Assembly: GCA_050247075.1 (NCBI GenBank)
Contig: JBFWUW010000017.1
Location: forward strand, 1-64,000
DNA length: 64,000 nt
Source of the DNA: JBFWUW01 sp050247075
GTDB lineage: Bacteria; Planctomycetota; Planctomycetia; Pirellulales; JBFWUW01
Direction of reading: 5' to 3'
The position numbers and the translations under genes are program-made. Shown one piece after another: positions 43,753-52,436 of this stretch; positions within the stretch are counted from its first letter, which is position 1, and every line of letters starts with the position of its first letter. Below the pieces are notes generated by a model. It saw only the letters and a list, made by a program, of their open reading frames with translations, had not been told where the DNA came from and ran no database searches.

Positions 43753-44310
43753 TTACGGCTTGGGCGGCTCTTCGGCGGTTGAGCCGTCGTCAATTTCGAC
43801 GGGTGCCAATTTAGGGGCCGCGGGGACCGTTAAGGTCCCGGTGGAATCGCTGTCGGCTTCGGCGCTGGCTTCTTCTTCGGAAAGGTCGCCAGTGTCGTCC
43901 GATTCCGTTGATTCCTCGGACTCGCCATCTTCCGAGGATTCCTCGGTTCCTTCGTCGTCCATGGCTTCGTCGTCGGCATGGCCGTGGTCATCGTCCTCAT
44001 CGACATGATCCTTGGCGTCATGGTCGGGCTTGCCGTCGCCATCGTGGTCGTGGTCGTCTCCATCATCGCCGTGATGATGGCCATGTTCATGGTCGCCATG
44101 TTCGTGGTCACCGTGTTCATGGTCACCGTGTTCATGGTCACCGTGTTCATGGTCACCGTGTTCATGGTCACCATGTTCGTGGCCGTGATCGTCGTGATCC
44201 TCGACCGGCTGTGCAGGTTTGGGATCCGCCGGAGCAGGGACGCATCCCCCCAACCACAGCAACACCCCCAGGCCCAGGACCGAGGCAAGGCACCGCTTAA
44301 GGCTCAACAT
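43753..44310 (-). CDS. His/Asp/Glu-rich lipoprotein with GDHEH repeats
   Basis: A 185-aa lipoprotein: the signal MLSLKRCLASVLGLGVLLWL ends in the lipobox LGGC. The mature part has EDHDDHGHEHGDHEH, extended as six GDHEH-type pentads, then HGHHHGDDGDDHDHDGDG, an acidic Ser/Glu-rich middle and a Pro-rich end. No folded domain is apparent. The density of His and Asp suggests binding of Zn, Ni, Co or Cu at the cell surface or storage of metal, but no transport gene adjoins it. CCAGGAG precedes the ATG at 44310 by 7 nt. The repeat number may vary between strains, because the DNA is a tandem repeat. Confidence 0.85.
   Translation of the reverse strand: MLSLKRCLASVLGLGVLLWLGGCVPAPADPKPAQPVEDHDDHGHEHGDHEHGDHEHGDHEHGDHEHGDHEHGDHEHGHHHGDDGDDHDHDGDGKPDHDAKDHVDEDDDHGHADDEAMDDEGTEESSEDGESEESTESDDTGDLSEEEASAEADSDSTGTLTVPAAPKLAPVEIDDGSTAEEPPKP
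44086..44175. repeat. 15-bp tandem repeat inside the lipoprotein gene
   Basis: Six consecutive 15-mers of the form ttcatggtcaccgtg (units start at 44086, 44101, 44116, 44131, 44146 and 44161). Three are identical and the others differ by one or two bases. The unit is in frame, so gain or loss changes the number of GDHEH pentads without a frameshift. Confidence 0.9.
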
Positions 44311-44479
44311 ACAACGACTCCTGGTTTGATAAGAAAGGGGCGATGATCGGCTGAATGAATAGTCTAATCCGTTCCAGCGATGATGGAATCGCCTTCCGCG
44401 AATCCGACGATGTGGGATTGCCCAAATTCTACGCCAACCGAAGGCCAATCCCAAGTAATTTCACGGATCGGGCCGATTC
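44311..44479. other. Intergenic region between two minus-strand genes
   Basis: About 170 bp holding the ribosome site of the lipoprotein gene. No repeat or terminator was identified. Confidence 0.3.
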
Positions 44480-45955
44480 TCAAGACAACTCCACGGGGAA
44501 GACTTTTCTGCCGCGTTTGCGATACGGCAGCTTGCTGAAGTCGTGTGTTAAGATCGCCGCGGCATCGACGTTGTAGATGGAGCCGGCGATTTTTTCAAAG
44601 CCGGAGCGGAAGTGCGCCGAGGATTTTACGCAAATATAGCGCATCTTGGCGCAGTCGATCCCCAATGAGCGGGCGAACGCCGGATCTAGCGGTTGCTCGC
44701 GCTTGGTCACCACGACGATCGAAACACCCCCTTGCCGCAGCCAGGCGCTGGGGCCCATGTTGCCGGTCAGGCCGGCATACATCGGTCCATCGTAGGCAAA
44801 TCCCCCCTCCGACACAGCGGCCACTTCCGCATCGACTTCCACCGGCGGGCCTTGAATACGATCGGAACGCCCGCCCAACGCCAGCTTTACCTTTCCGCCT
44901 ACGCCCGCGGCCTGGGCCGCCAGGGCGGCTTCGTGGTCCACCAGATACAGCAATACGGCGTCTTGCAGCCCCATGTCGATGAATGTCCGCAAGACTTCGG
45001 TGGAGTCGCCCGGCGCTCCGCCGCCGGTGTTGTCGCCATGATCGGCCAGGATAATCGGGTACTTGCCTGCCGCTTCGCCCGCCGCCAGTGCTTCGCGAAC
45101 TGTCATGGGAGGGTGCGTCCACCGCTGCCGATGTTCCCAAATCCAGTCGCCCAACTCGTCCGCGGCGGACTGGGCCAAGGATTGGTCGCCGTCGGCCACC
45201 GCAATCACCGAAGCGCCCACGTCGGGCACGTCCGCCCATTGAAAACCGGTGCTGACCGTTACCGACAACATCCCCGGCCGCTGTTCCAATTCATGCACGC
45301 GGTCGAGGACTTCTTTCATCGGCGGGTGGCCCGTGACCTGGCAGCGCGTGCCCCAAAACAGCGGCAGTTGCCGCAATGCCATCACCGGCTTGATCTCGCC
45401 GCGAATCGTCCGCACGATCAGGTCCGCCGCTTCACGGCCTCGCTCGGCCATATCGACGTGCGGGTACGTATCGAAGCCGACAATGGCGGTAGCCGCCGCC
45501 ACGCGCCGCGGGGTGTGATTGCCGTGCAGATCGAACGTCACCACGATCGGGCGATTGCCGACGGCTTGCCGCACCGATTCGATCATGTCGCCATCGCCGT
45601 CGTCGATCCCCTCGACGACCATCGCGCCATGCAGATCGAGCAGTACGCCATCCAGCGGGCTTTCGGCATCGGCGGCGCGCAGCCTGTCGAGAAGTTCTCC
45701 TTTGAGCTGATCGTAGTCTTTTCGCGGGATGACCCCGCTGGGATAGGCAAACGTCCAGAGGAGCGGAACGGACTCAAAGCCATGCTTGGCGGCACCGTCC
45801 AAGAATCCGCCGGTGCAAATGTTGGCTCCGCGGAACCGCTCGATGATCTGCTGGCCGCGATACAGGCCAAAGCCGCGTTCAAAATCGGCCACGGTCGTCG
45901 GCGTCGGCACAAACGTGCTTGTCTCGTGCGACACGCCCCCCATTGCTATCCGCAT
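44480..45955 (-). CDS. M81 family metallopeptidase (MlrC-like)
   Basis: A 491-aa protein beginning MRIAMGGVSHETSTFVPTPT, the typical start of the MlrC/M81 family, named after the microcystin-degrading MlrC peptidase. The zinc ligands described for that family map to VTFDLHGNH (Asp, His) and GFDTYPHVD (His). LDGVLLDLHGAMVVEGIDDG, VSTGFQWADVPDVGAS and ILADHGDNTGGGAPGDS are also conserved. Most members are not microcystinases and their substrates are unknown. Full length. The distance from the PKS is small, but there is no evidence that it handles the product. The gene upstream is separated by a long gap with a repeat. Confidence 0.88.
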   Translation of the reverse strand: MRIAMGGVSHETSTFVPTPTTVADFERGFGLYRGQQIIERFRGANICTGGFLDGAAKHGFESVPLLWTFAYPSGVIPRKDYDQLKGELLDRLRAADAESPLDGVLLDLHGAMVVEGIDDGDGDMIESVRQAVGNRPIVVTFDLHGNHTPRRVAAATAIVGFDTYPHVDMAERGREAADLIVRTIRGEIKPVMALRQLPLFWGTRCQVTGHPPMKEVLDRVHELEQRPGMLSVTVSTGFQWADVPDVGASVIAVADGDQSLAQSAADELGDWIWEHRQRWTHPPMTVREALAAGEAAGKYPIILADHGDNTGGGAPGDSTEVLRTFIDMGLQDAVLLYLVDHEAALAAQAAGVGGKVKLALGGRSDRIQGPPVEVDAEVAAVSEGGFAYDGPMYAGLTGNMGPSAWLRQGGVSIVVVTKREQPLDPAFARSLGIDCAKMRYICVKSSAHFRSGFEKIAGSIYNVDAAAILTHDFSKLPYRKRGRKVFPVELS

Positions 45956-46233
45956 GTTGAACTCCTGACGTACCGCCTACCGCCGGTAACTGCCATGCCG
46001 GGCCTGACGCAACCTTGCCGCGTCCAGACAGGCCCGATCAAGGCCGCATCTTACGATTGGCCGCGGCACGTTGCTAGCAGCGAGGGAAAATCGAGATTCA
46101 ATGCGCGTCGCGGGTACAATGCCTGCTCGTATTCCCTGGCGGCCGTGCCGGCTCTGGCCCTCTCGGCCAGACATTTGAAGATGATGCATTGCCAGCGAGT
46201 TGAATGCGCACCGGCAATTATACGAGGTTTGGT

Positions 46234-46371
46234 GAGAACCACGAATCAAACGAATCTAACGAATAAGGATTTTACGGTACGAGTTCTTCTAGTCGCTGCC
46301 CGCCCCGTTTTCCTCAAGCGAATTTCCACTCAGGAGATTCATTCGTTAGATTTGATTGATTCGTGGTTCTT
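46234..46371. repeat. Hairpin repeat element, copy 3
   Basis: gaaccacgaatcaaacgaat (from 46236) and the matching arm ending at 46369 (attcgttagatttgattgat at 46341) pair over 29 positions with 2 mismatches. Both flanks also resemble those of copy 2 for several bases beyond the arms. Non-coding, about 135 bp. Confidence 0.8.
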
Positions 46372-46479
46372 CTCTTGGCGGGGCAGTACGATCCCGCCGG
46401 TCTCGGTCGCGATGCGCAATCCAGCCTGAATATACGGCGTTTTTCGCGGTCTCGGCCCTCCAGGATGGAAGGCCGATTG

Positions 46480-46502
46480 TCGCCGTCGGAGACGGCTCCT
46501 AC
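46480..46502. repeat. Short dispersed palindromic repeat
   Basis: The sequence gccgtcggagacggctccta (from 46484) is, in reverse complement, like gtcgtctccgacggcaac at about 58491-58510. The core ccgtctccgacgg is palindromic. Relation to the ggcgat-N3-atcgcc repeats at 24949 and 58460 is suggested by the shared gtagga start. Confidence 0.4.
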
Positions 46503-46698
46503 AGCCAAGTGCCGCCCACGACAACGAGGTGGCCCGCTATCGTTGCGTTACCTTCAAATGCCTGCCTCTCGGCCGGCTATCACTGGCCGGTATGGCCGTG
46601 GGGGGTAGAATAGGGTTCTACCAAACATCACCATGGCGGCGCACCGGCGGCCATTTTTGGCGGCCGGGCCGCTGCTCCCTTCCGATTGGAATTTCCTG

Positions 46699-48120
46699 AT
46701 GCCCGATAACACCGCCCGGCCTGCCACGCTGCGTCAATTGCGTGACAGCGGCTGGGTCTCCAAGACCGTCAAACGCGAAATCTACGATAATTTTCTGGCC
46801 AAACTGGCGTCGCGCGAGGAATTGTTTCCCGGCATCATCGGCTATGACGACACGGTCATCCCGGAGATTAACCTGGCGCTGATTGCCGGCCACGACATGC
46901 TGTTTCTGGGAGAGAAGGGCCAGGCCAAAAGCCGCTTGATGCGGTCGCTGGTGCGGTTTCTCGACGAGGCCATACCATTCATCGACATCCCGGAAGCTCC
47001 GTTGCATGACGATCCCTACCGCCCGATTACCGGTGTCTGCCAGCGGTTCGTGGCGGAACATGGCGAGGACGATGTACCGATTGGCTGGTGGCGGCGCGAG
47101 GACCGCTATGCCGAGCGGTTGGCGCCCGGCACCAAGTTCGCCGACATCATCGGCGAGATCGACCCAGCCAAGCTAGCCGGCGGCGCCAGCATGTCGGCCG
47201 AGGAGGCGTTGCATTTTGGCTTGATCCCACGGATGCATCGAGGCATCTTTGCCATGAATGAACTGCCGGAGTTGGACGAACTGGTGCAGGTCGGCCTGTT
47301 TAATATCCTGGAAGAACGCGACGTGCAAATTCGCGGCTATCCGGTGAAGTTTGATATCGACGTGCTGATTTTGTTTTCGGCCAATCCGGCCACCTACAAC
47401 CGCAGCGGCAAGGTCATTCCGCAGCTCAAGGACCGTATCGGCAGCGTGATCCATACCCATTACCCGCGCGAGCGCGACTTGGGCATTCAAATTACCGAGC
47501 AAGAAGCCGGTATTGAACTGGCCGGGCAGTTCCCGGTTTCGGTGCCGTACTTCATGCGGGAGATCATCGAGCAGATCACCGTGCAGGCCCGCCGCAGCAA
47601 GTACATCGACCAGGCGAGTGGCGTCAGCGCACGGTTCAGCACGGCCAACTACCGCACGATGGTGGCCAGTGCCCGGCATCGCTCAGCCATTCTGGGCGAA
47701 GCCCCGGCGGTGCCGCGGATTAGCGATCTAGGGCATCTCTATTCGTCCTCGCTGGGCAAGCTGGAACTAGACATGATGGGCAGCCATCAAATGTCGGAAC
47801 GGCAAGTGCTGGATGCCGTCATTGCCGAGGCGATCAAGACGGTCTTCGACGAATATGTCGAAAAGCACGGCGTCGAGGAGATCGGCCAGATCTTTGCCCG
47901 CGGCGTCAAGATTGAGGTGGGCGACCTGCTCCCCTCCTCCGACTATGCGGAACGACTGTCGCGCGTTCCACCCGCCTGGGACAAGGCCTTCGAGGTCAAC
48001 GCCGGGCAAGACCCCGCCATGCGGGCCTCGTGCGTGGAGTTCGTACTGGCCGGCCTGTACGCGCACGACCGCATTTCGCGAAGTCAAAAATACGGCAAGG
48101 TGGAGTACCAGGTTGAGTAG
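46699..48120 (+). CDS. MoxR/ChlI-like AAA+ ATPase
   Basis: A 473-aa AAA+ ATPase of the magnesium-chelatase/MoxR branch. FLGEKGQAKSRLMRSL is the Walker A (variant of GxxGxGKS), GIFAMNELPEL the Walker B with Asn-Glu, and ILFSANPATYN the sensor 1 segment. The rest includes SARFSTANYRTMVASARHR and a helical C-terminal domain. Such ATPases usually partner a VWA-domain protein to remodel or insert metal into other proteins. Here the next gene is on the opposite strand and is an Rrf2 regulator, so the partner must lie elsewhere. I start at the ATG at 46699, which gives the usual MPDN-type beginning. An upstream in-frame ATG at 46633 adds an unrelated 22 residues. Confidence 0.85.
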   Translation: MPDNTARPATLRQLRDSGWVSKTVKREIYDNFLAKLASREELFPGIIGYDDTVIPEINLALIAGHDMLFLGEKGQAKSRLMRSLVRFLDEAIPFIDIPEAPLHDDPYRPITGVCQRFVAEHGEDDVPIGWWRREDRYAERLAPGTKFADIIGEIDPAKLAGGASMSAEEALHFGLIPRMHRGIFAMNELPELDELVQVGLFNILEERDVQIRGYPVKFDIDVLILFSANPATYNRSGKVIPQLKDRIGSVIHTHYPRERDLGIQITEQEAGIELAGQFPVSVPYFMREIIEQITVQARRSKYIDQASGVSARFSTANYRTMVASARHRSAILGEAPAVPRISDLGHLYSSSLGKLELDMMGSHQMSERQVLDAVIAEAIKTVFDEYVEKHGVEEIGQIFARGVKIEVGDLLPSSDYAERLSRVPPAWDKAFEVNAGQDPAMRASCVEFVLAGLYAHDRISRSQKYGKVEYQVE

Positions 48121-48210
48121 CCTGGTGTCTTGGCATCGCGGAATCTGGGAAGCGCATCAAGCTTGATGCCACGGGCCGAATGGCGATTTGCCGCCACGTC
48201 ACAGGCGGCG

Positions 48211-48645
48211 CTATTTCTTGTTTGGCAACTCGCACAGCGGGTGGCTGTTGGCCGGTTCCGCCAGCAGCTCGGCCAGGGTTGTTTGCTGGAATGCGCTTTC
48301 CACCATTGCTAACGCATTATCCATGCGCTTGTGCAGTGGGCAGAGGCGGACCCCGTGGGTCTTTAAGCCGAGGGGGCATTGCCGAATGCGGCCGATCGGC
48401 TCGACCGCGTTGACCACATCGAGAATCGTCAACTCCGACGGCGATTCCACCAGCGAGACGCCGCCGCCTAGTCCGCGTTTGGACCGCACGATCTTGGCTC
48501 TGCATAGGCCTTGAATCACCTTCGACAGATACGCCTTGGGAACCTGGGTGGCGGCCGCGATTTGGTCGGTTGTGCGGGCAGCCGGCGATTGATCGGCGAG
48601 ATGCACAACAGCCCGCAAGGCGTATTCCACGGTCTGCGAAAACAT
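48211..48645 (-). CDS. Rrf2/NsrR-like transcriptional regulator
   Basis: A 144-aa Rrf2 regulator starting MFSQTVEYALRAVVHLADQS; the winged-helix block is TTDQIAAATQVPKAYLSKVI. NsrR and IscR bind an Fe-S cluster with three Cys. Here Cys90 and Cys102 (QCPLGLKTHGVRLC) are spaced as the first and third, but the middle Cys is absent, with His97 nearby. It might therefore ligate a cluster differently. It is divergent from the nitric-oxide reductase gene with a 190-bp shared promoter region, which suggests NO-responsive repression. The start at 48645 is preferred because the family begins MxxSxxxEYALR; the earlier ATG at 48684 overlaps the promoter. Confidence 0.85.
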   Translation of the reverse strand: MFSQTVEYALRAVVHLADQSPAARTTDQIAAATQVPKAYLSKVIQGLCRAKIVRSKRGLGGGVSLVESPSELTILDVVNAVEPIGRIRQCPLGLKTHGVRLCPLHKRMDNALAMVESAFQQTTLAELLAEPANSHPLCELPNKK

Positions 48646-48677
48646 ACGTTCTTCTCCATCGGCCCACAATTTGGACC

Positions 48678-48706
48678 TTGACATCCATAATAGCCGATTT
48701 TATGTT
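48678..48706 (+). promoter_or_regulatory. Sigma-70-type promoter of the nitric-oxide reductase gene
   Basis: TTGACA at 48678-48683, a 17-bp spacer and TATGTT at 48701-48706 make a good consensus promoter reading toward norZ (ATG 48835). The start site would be near 48713, giving a leader of about 120 nt. Confidence 0.6.
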
Positions 48707-48716
48707 GACTGAAATT

Positions 48717-48742
48717 GGATATGTGCATCCGATTATGGATGC
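48717..48742. promoter_or_regulatory. Operator-like overlapping inverted repeats
   Basis: GCATCC-gattat-GGATGC (48725-48742) and the overlapping GGAT-atgtgc-ATCC (48717-48730) lie just after the predicted start site. A further half site catccataat occurs at 48682-48691, over the promoter. Binding here by the divergent Rrf2 protein would block norZ transcription and could also control its own gene. Inferred from position only. Confidence 0.5.
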
Positions 48743-48834
48743 CGAGCCGCCGACCGTCAATCGGCTGGCGGCCGATCATCCATTCGCCTGTTGTTTCCCA
48801 CCTTGAACCTGGACCGTCCTAAGGATTTGCCGTC

Positions 48835-51057
48835 ATGAAGAGACTTTGGGTCGCTTTTGCCTTGGTGCTGCTCGTTTCGTTTGCCATTCTGGGTTGGATC
48901 GGCACGCGCATTGACCAGGAAGCCCCGCCCATCGTGAGCCGCGTCGCAACAGCCGACGGCAAGGTGGTCATCGACGTGGACGAAATCTCCGCGGGCCAAA
49001 ACGTCTGGCAATCGTTGGGGGGCATGGAAGTTGGCTCGGTCTGGGGGCACGGCAGCTATGTCGCACCCGACTGGACCGCCGATTGGCTGCATCGCGAAGC
49101 GGTTTTCATCCTCGACCGCTGGGCCAAGGATGACTACGGCAAAGAATTCGACAGCCTGGACAACGAGCAGCAATCGCAATTGAGCGGCCGGCTGGCCACG
49201 CTGATCCGCACCAACACCTATGACCCGGCGACCAAAACGGTCGTGGTTGCCCCGATTCGCGCCGAGGCATTTGAATCGAACCTGGCGCACTATTCCGACG
49301 TCTTCACCAATGGCCAGACCGACTACGCCATTCCGGCTGGGGCCGTCACGGATGCAGACCGTTTGCGCCATTTGGCGGCATTCTTTTTTTGGACCTCCTG
49401 GGCTGCTTCCACTAACCGCCCCGGCGAAGCAATCAGCTATACCAACAACTGGCCCTATGAGCCTTTAGTCGCTAATCGCCCGACGGGAGAAACGGTGGTA
49501 TGGACAGGGGTGAGCATCATCATGCTGCTGGCTGGCATCTCGGCAATGGCCTGGTGGTATGCGTCGCGCCGCAAGGCCGAGGAAGTCCGCATCGTGCCGG
49601 AACTAGACCCGCTGGGCAGTTGGCAAGCCACGCCTTCGCAGCGGGCCACCGTAAAGTACTTCTGGGTCGTTTCGGCCCTGATCCTGTTGCAAATGCTGTT
49701 GGGCGTGGTCACCGCGCACTATGGTGTCGAGGGAGACGCTTTCTACGGCATTCCGCTCTCGAAGTGGCTGCCCTACAGCGTCACCCGCACCTGGCATATT
49801 CAATTGGGGCTGTTTTGGATCGCCACGGCCTGGCTGGCGGCCGGGTTGTTCATTGGTCCGCTGGTAAGTGAGAAAGAACCCGCGGGGCAGCGGTTGGGCG
49901 TGAATGTCTTGTTTCTGGCCTTGTTACTCGTCGTAGCTGGTTCGCTGACGGGTGAATGGTTGAGCATTCAAAACCAGTTGACCGATAAAGTGTCGTTCTA
50001 CTTGGGCCATCAGGGATACGAATACGTCGACCTGGGTCGGGCCTGGCAAATCGCGCTGTTCGTCGGGCTGTTGCTGTGGCTGTTTCTGATGGTGCGGGTG
50101 TTGCGGCCCGCCTTGCGAAAAGAGGGAGAGCAAAAACAACTCGTCGCCTTGCTCGCCGTCTCCACGGGTGCCATTGCCCTGTTCTATGGAGCAGGTTTGA
50201 CGTGGGGGCAGCATACCCATCTATCCATGGTCGAATATTGGCGTTGGTGGGTTGTCCATTTGTGGGTCGAGGGGTTCTTTGAAGTCTTTGCCACTACGGT
50301 CATCGCATTCATCTTTATGCGATTGAACCTGATCCGGCCGGGCATTGCCGCGGCGGCGGCCCTGCTTTCAGCCACGATCTTTCTGTCGGGTGGCATTATT
50401 GGCACCTGCCACCATCTCTATTTTTCCGGAACGCCGCCCGTGGCTTTGGCCTGGGGATCGGTCTTTAGCGCCTTGGAAGTCGTGCCGTTGGTACTGGTGG
50501 GGTTTGACGCCATGGACGACCTGCGGCGGTCGAGAACATCTCCCTGGGTGCGGCGGTATAAATGGCCGATCTACTTTTTCGTTTCGGTCGCCTTCTGGAA
50601 CATGGTGGGAGCGGGCCTGTTTGGCTTCATGATCAATCCCCCCATTGCCTTGTATTACATGCAAGGGCTGAACACGACACCGCTGCACGGCCACGCCGCG
50701 CTGTTTGGCGTGTATGGAATGCTGGGAATCGGCCTGATGCTGGTCTGTCTGCGCGTGTTGGTGCCCGGCGTCGAGTGGAAAGAGGGGCTGCTGAGGTTCT
50801 CGTTCTGGTCGCTCAACGGCGGCCTGATGGCCATGTGCGTGTTGAGCCTGTTGCCCGTGGGACTCATGCAGACTTGGGCATCGGTCGATCACGGCTACTG
50901 GTACGCCCGCAGCGGCGAGTTCATGCAAACGCCGCTGATGCAAAACCTGCGCTGGATGCGAGTGCCCGGCGACACGATATTCTTTCTGGGTGCCGTGGCG
51001 TTGGTGCTGTTTGTCGCCGGGCTCAAGACCGGTCACTCTTTCAAGAAGGAGGCCTAG
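48835..51057 (+). CDS. norZ: Quinol-dependent nitric-oxide reductase (qNOR, NorZ type)
   Basis: A 740-aa single-chain nitric-oxide reductase. Residues 25-230 are the periplasmic quinol-oxidase-type domain (SAGQNVWQSLGGMEVGSVWG), which distinguishes qNOR from the two-subunit cNOR. The rest is a 12-helix heme-copper-oxidase-like core. Metal ligands are in HIQLGLFW (near 321), THLSMVEYWRWWVVHLWVEG (near 461), TCHHLYFSGTP (near 526) and LHGHAALFGVYG (near 618). The family Glu residues for the non-heme iron are in EGFFEV and ALEVVPLVL. It reduces NO to N2O, using quinol, for detoxification or partial denitrification. No other denitrification genes are in the window. Stop codon overlaps that of the next, convergent gene. 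Confidence 0.95.
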   Translation: MKRLWVAFALVLLVSFAILGWIGTRIDQEAPPIVSRVATADGKVVIDVDEISAGQNVWQSLGGMEVGSVWGHGSYVAPDWTADWLHREAVFILDRWAKDDYGKEFDSLDNEQQSQLSGRLATLIRTNTYDPATKTVVVAPIRAEAFESNLAHYSDVFTNGQTDYAIPAGAVTDADRLRHLAAFFFWTSWAASTNRPGEAISYTNNWPYEPLVANRPTGETVVWTGVSIIMLLAGISAMAWWYASRRKAEEVRIVPELDPLGSWQATPSQRATVKYFWVVSALILLQMLLGVVTAHYGVEGDAFYGIPLSKWLPYSVTRTWHIQLGLFWIATAWLAAGLFIGPLVSEKEPAGQRLGVNVLFLALLLVVAGSLTGEWLSIQNQLTDKVSFYLGHQGYEYVDLGRAWQIALFVGLLLWLFLMVRVLRPALRKEGEQKQLVALLAVSTGAIALFYGAGLTWGQHTHLSMVEYWRWWVVHLWVEGFFEVFATTVIAFIFMRLNLIRPGIAAAAALLSATIFLSGGIIGTCHHLYFSGTPPVALAWGSVFSALEVVPLVLVGFDAMDDLRRSRTSPWVRRYKWPIYFFVSVAFWNMVGAGLFGFMINPPIALYYMQGLNTTPLHGHAALFGVYGMLGIGLMLVCLRVLVPGVEWKEGLLRFSFWSLNGGLMAMCVLSLLPVGLMQTWASVDHGYWYARSGEFMQTPLMQNLRWMRVPGDTIFFLGAVALVLFVAGLKTGHSFKKEA

Positions 51058-52436
51058 ATCACACGCAAACAGCGGAGGCCGTGCAAGAACAGGCCCACAA
51101 TGCCCACCACGGCCAGGATGCTCTTGAATTGCTCGGCGGCGGTACGGCCGGCCAGTTCTTGCCAGGTCAGGAATTCCTCAAATTCCTCGGCCGGACTGCT
51201 GGCCTTGCCGGTAACAATGGCCGCGATGGGTGGGCTGTCGTAGTCGGTAACGGTGTCGCCGGAAGACTCCGCCAGCTCATCCGAGGGCAACTCGGCCGAA
51301 GGGGACGGACGGACGGGCCGGCGCTGTACCGACGGAAGGGTATTCTTGGGTGGGCGACCGTCGTAACGGGCGGAAGCCGCGACCAGCTCATCTTCGTACA
51401 CCCCGGGTGTGTCGATATTGGACTGGACGACCGAGTCTTCAACAGGGGTCCAGCCATGTTCGCTGGCGATGGGCTGTTGCTCCAGGGGCGGCCGATGAAT
51501 GGCTGCTGGTTCCGTGGCGGGCTGCTCAGCAGCCGGCTGCGGACTAGCCGCTGGAACCGCTGGCGCGGCCACGGCGATTTCGCCCTGCCAGACCGTGGAG
51601 GACCGGGACGGTTCTCCGGCTGCAACGGGTGGCAGCCGCTCCGGCGGCCTGGTCCGCCGGGCAGCTACCCATTGTCCACCGACGCCACTCCGTGGCGGCT
51701 CGAGTGCCGCCAGCATTGTGTCGCCCGGTTCCGATAGCTCGGGCCGCCCCTCGGCGAGCGCATCGAGAAACATCTTCACCCGGCCGCAGTGGCTGCCCGA
51801 CGTTGTTCCCCGGGTGGCTCCGAACAACACGCCCGCCAGTTCGCCCCGCTCGTTCAGGATAGGCCCGCCCGAGTCTCCCTGCCGCGCTGCTACGGACAGC
51901 TCTACGATGTCGAACGGCAATCCACCCCCTGGTGACAAGAACTGCGTGCAGCGCCCGCTAGCCGCACGGTAGGGGCCGGGCCCGTAGCCGGCGATGGACA
52001 GCCGTTCTCCCCGCCGTGGCGCGGCATTCGCCAATTCCACCGGAGCCACATGCGGTTGGTCGACTTCAATCGCCGCCAGATCCCAATCGGAATCCATCTT
52101 CAACACCCGCCCCGCCTTGCGCACCCCATCCGCGAAGACCACGGTTACCTGGCCGTTACCATCGCGGACGACATGCCAATTGGTGAGGATGATGCCTTTT
52201 TCGGTACCTCGTTCGCCCGAGACCGCCACCAGTGAACCCGAACCCAATGAAAGCCCGTTCTTTTCCGTCGAGATAATACGGACGATTGCCGGATGGGGCC
52301 GTTCGGCCGGCCGCTGGGTTGGGGGTGACCGCTGTACTGGGGCCTGCCAGGCACGCCCCGCCGAGAGAGCGTCCATTTGGGCAGACGCCGTGGCGACGGA
52401 AAACAACGAAATCACGCACCAATAAGTGGCTTTCAC
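51054..52436 (-). CDS. Secreted trypsin-like serine protease with C-terminal membrane anchor
   Basis: A 460-aa protein with a signal peptide (MKATYWCVISLFSVATASA). Its S1-type protease domain (residues 48-225) has the full triad: His88 in LTNWHVVRDG, Asp119 in SDWDLAAIEV and Ser189 in RQGDSGGPIL. The lack of a PDZ domain separates it from DegP. A long Pro/Ala/Ser-rich linker (about 230-430) leads to a final hydrophobic helix (FKSILAVVGIVGLFLHGLRC) that would anchor it in the membrane. Substrate unknown. It is convergent with norZ and the two stop codons share the palindrome CTAG. Confidence 0.88.
   Translation of the reverse strand: MKATYWCVISLFSVATASAQMDALSAGRAWQAPVQRSPPTQRPAERPHPAIVRIISTEKNGLSLGSGSLVAVSGERGTEKGIILTNWHVVRDGNGQVTVVFADGVRKAGRVLKMDSDWDLAAIEVDQPHVAPVELANAAPRRGERLSIAGYGPGPYRAASGRCTQFLSPGGGLPFDIVELSVAARQGDSGGPILNERGELAGVLFGATRGTTSGSHCGRVKMFLDALAEGRPELSEPGDTMLAALEPPRSGVGGQWVAARRTRPPERLPPVAAGEPSRSSTVWQGEIAVAAPAVPAASPQPAAEQPATEPAAIHRPPLEQQPIASEHGWTPVEDSVVQSNIDTPGVYEDELVAASARYDGRPPKNTLPSVQRRPVRPSPSAELPSDELAESSGDTVTDYDSPPIAAIVTGKASSPAEEFEEFLTWQELAGRTAAEQFKSILAVVGIVGLFLHGLRCLRVI

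Larger units (their letters stand above)
45956..46698. other. Long intergenic region with repeat copy 3
   Basis: About 740 bp between the divergent M81 and ATPase genes. It contains hairpin element copy 3 (46234-46371) and a second small repeat (46480-46502). I see no gene. It must hold promoters for both flanking genes. Confidence 0.5.

Noticed and set aside
44086..44175. Possible CRISPR-like array from regular 15-bp repeats
   Set aside because: The units are contiguous, in frame and code for GDHEH pentads; there are no spacers.
44480..45955. Microcystin degradation or self-resistance function for the M81 protein next to the PKS-NRPS
   Set aside because: M81 proteins are common in genomes without such clusters and no other mlr gene is present, so the neighbourhood alone is not evidence.
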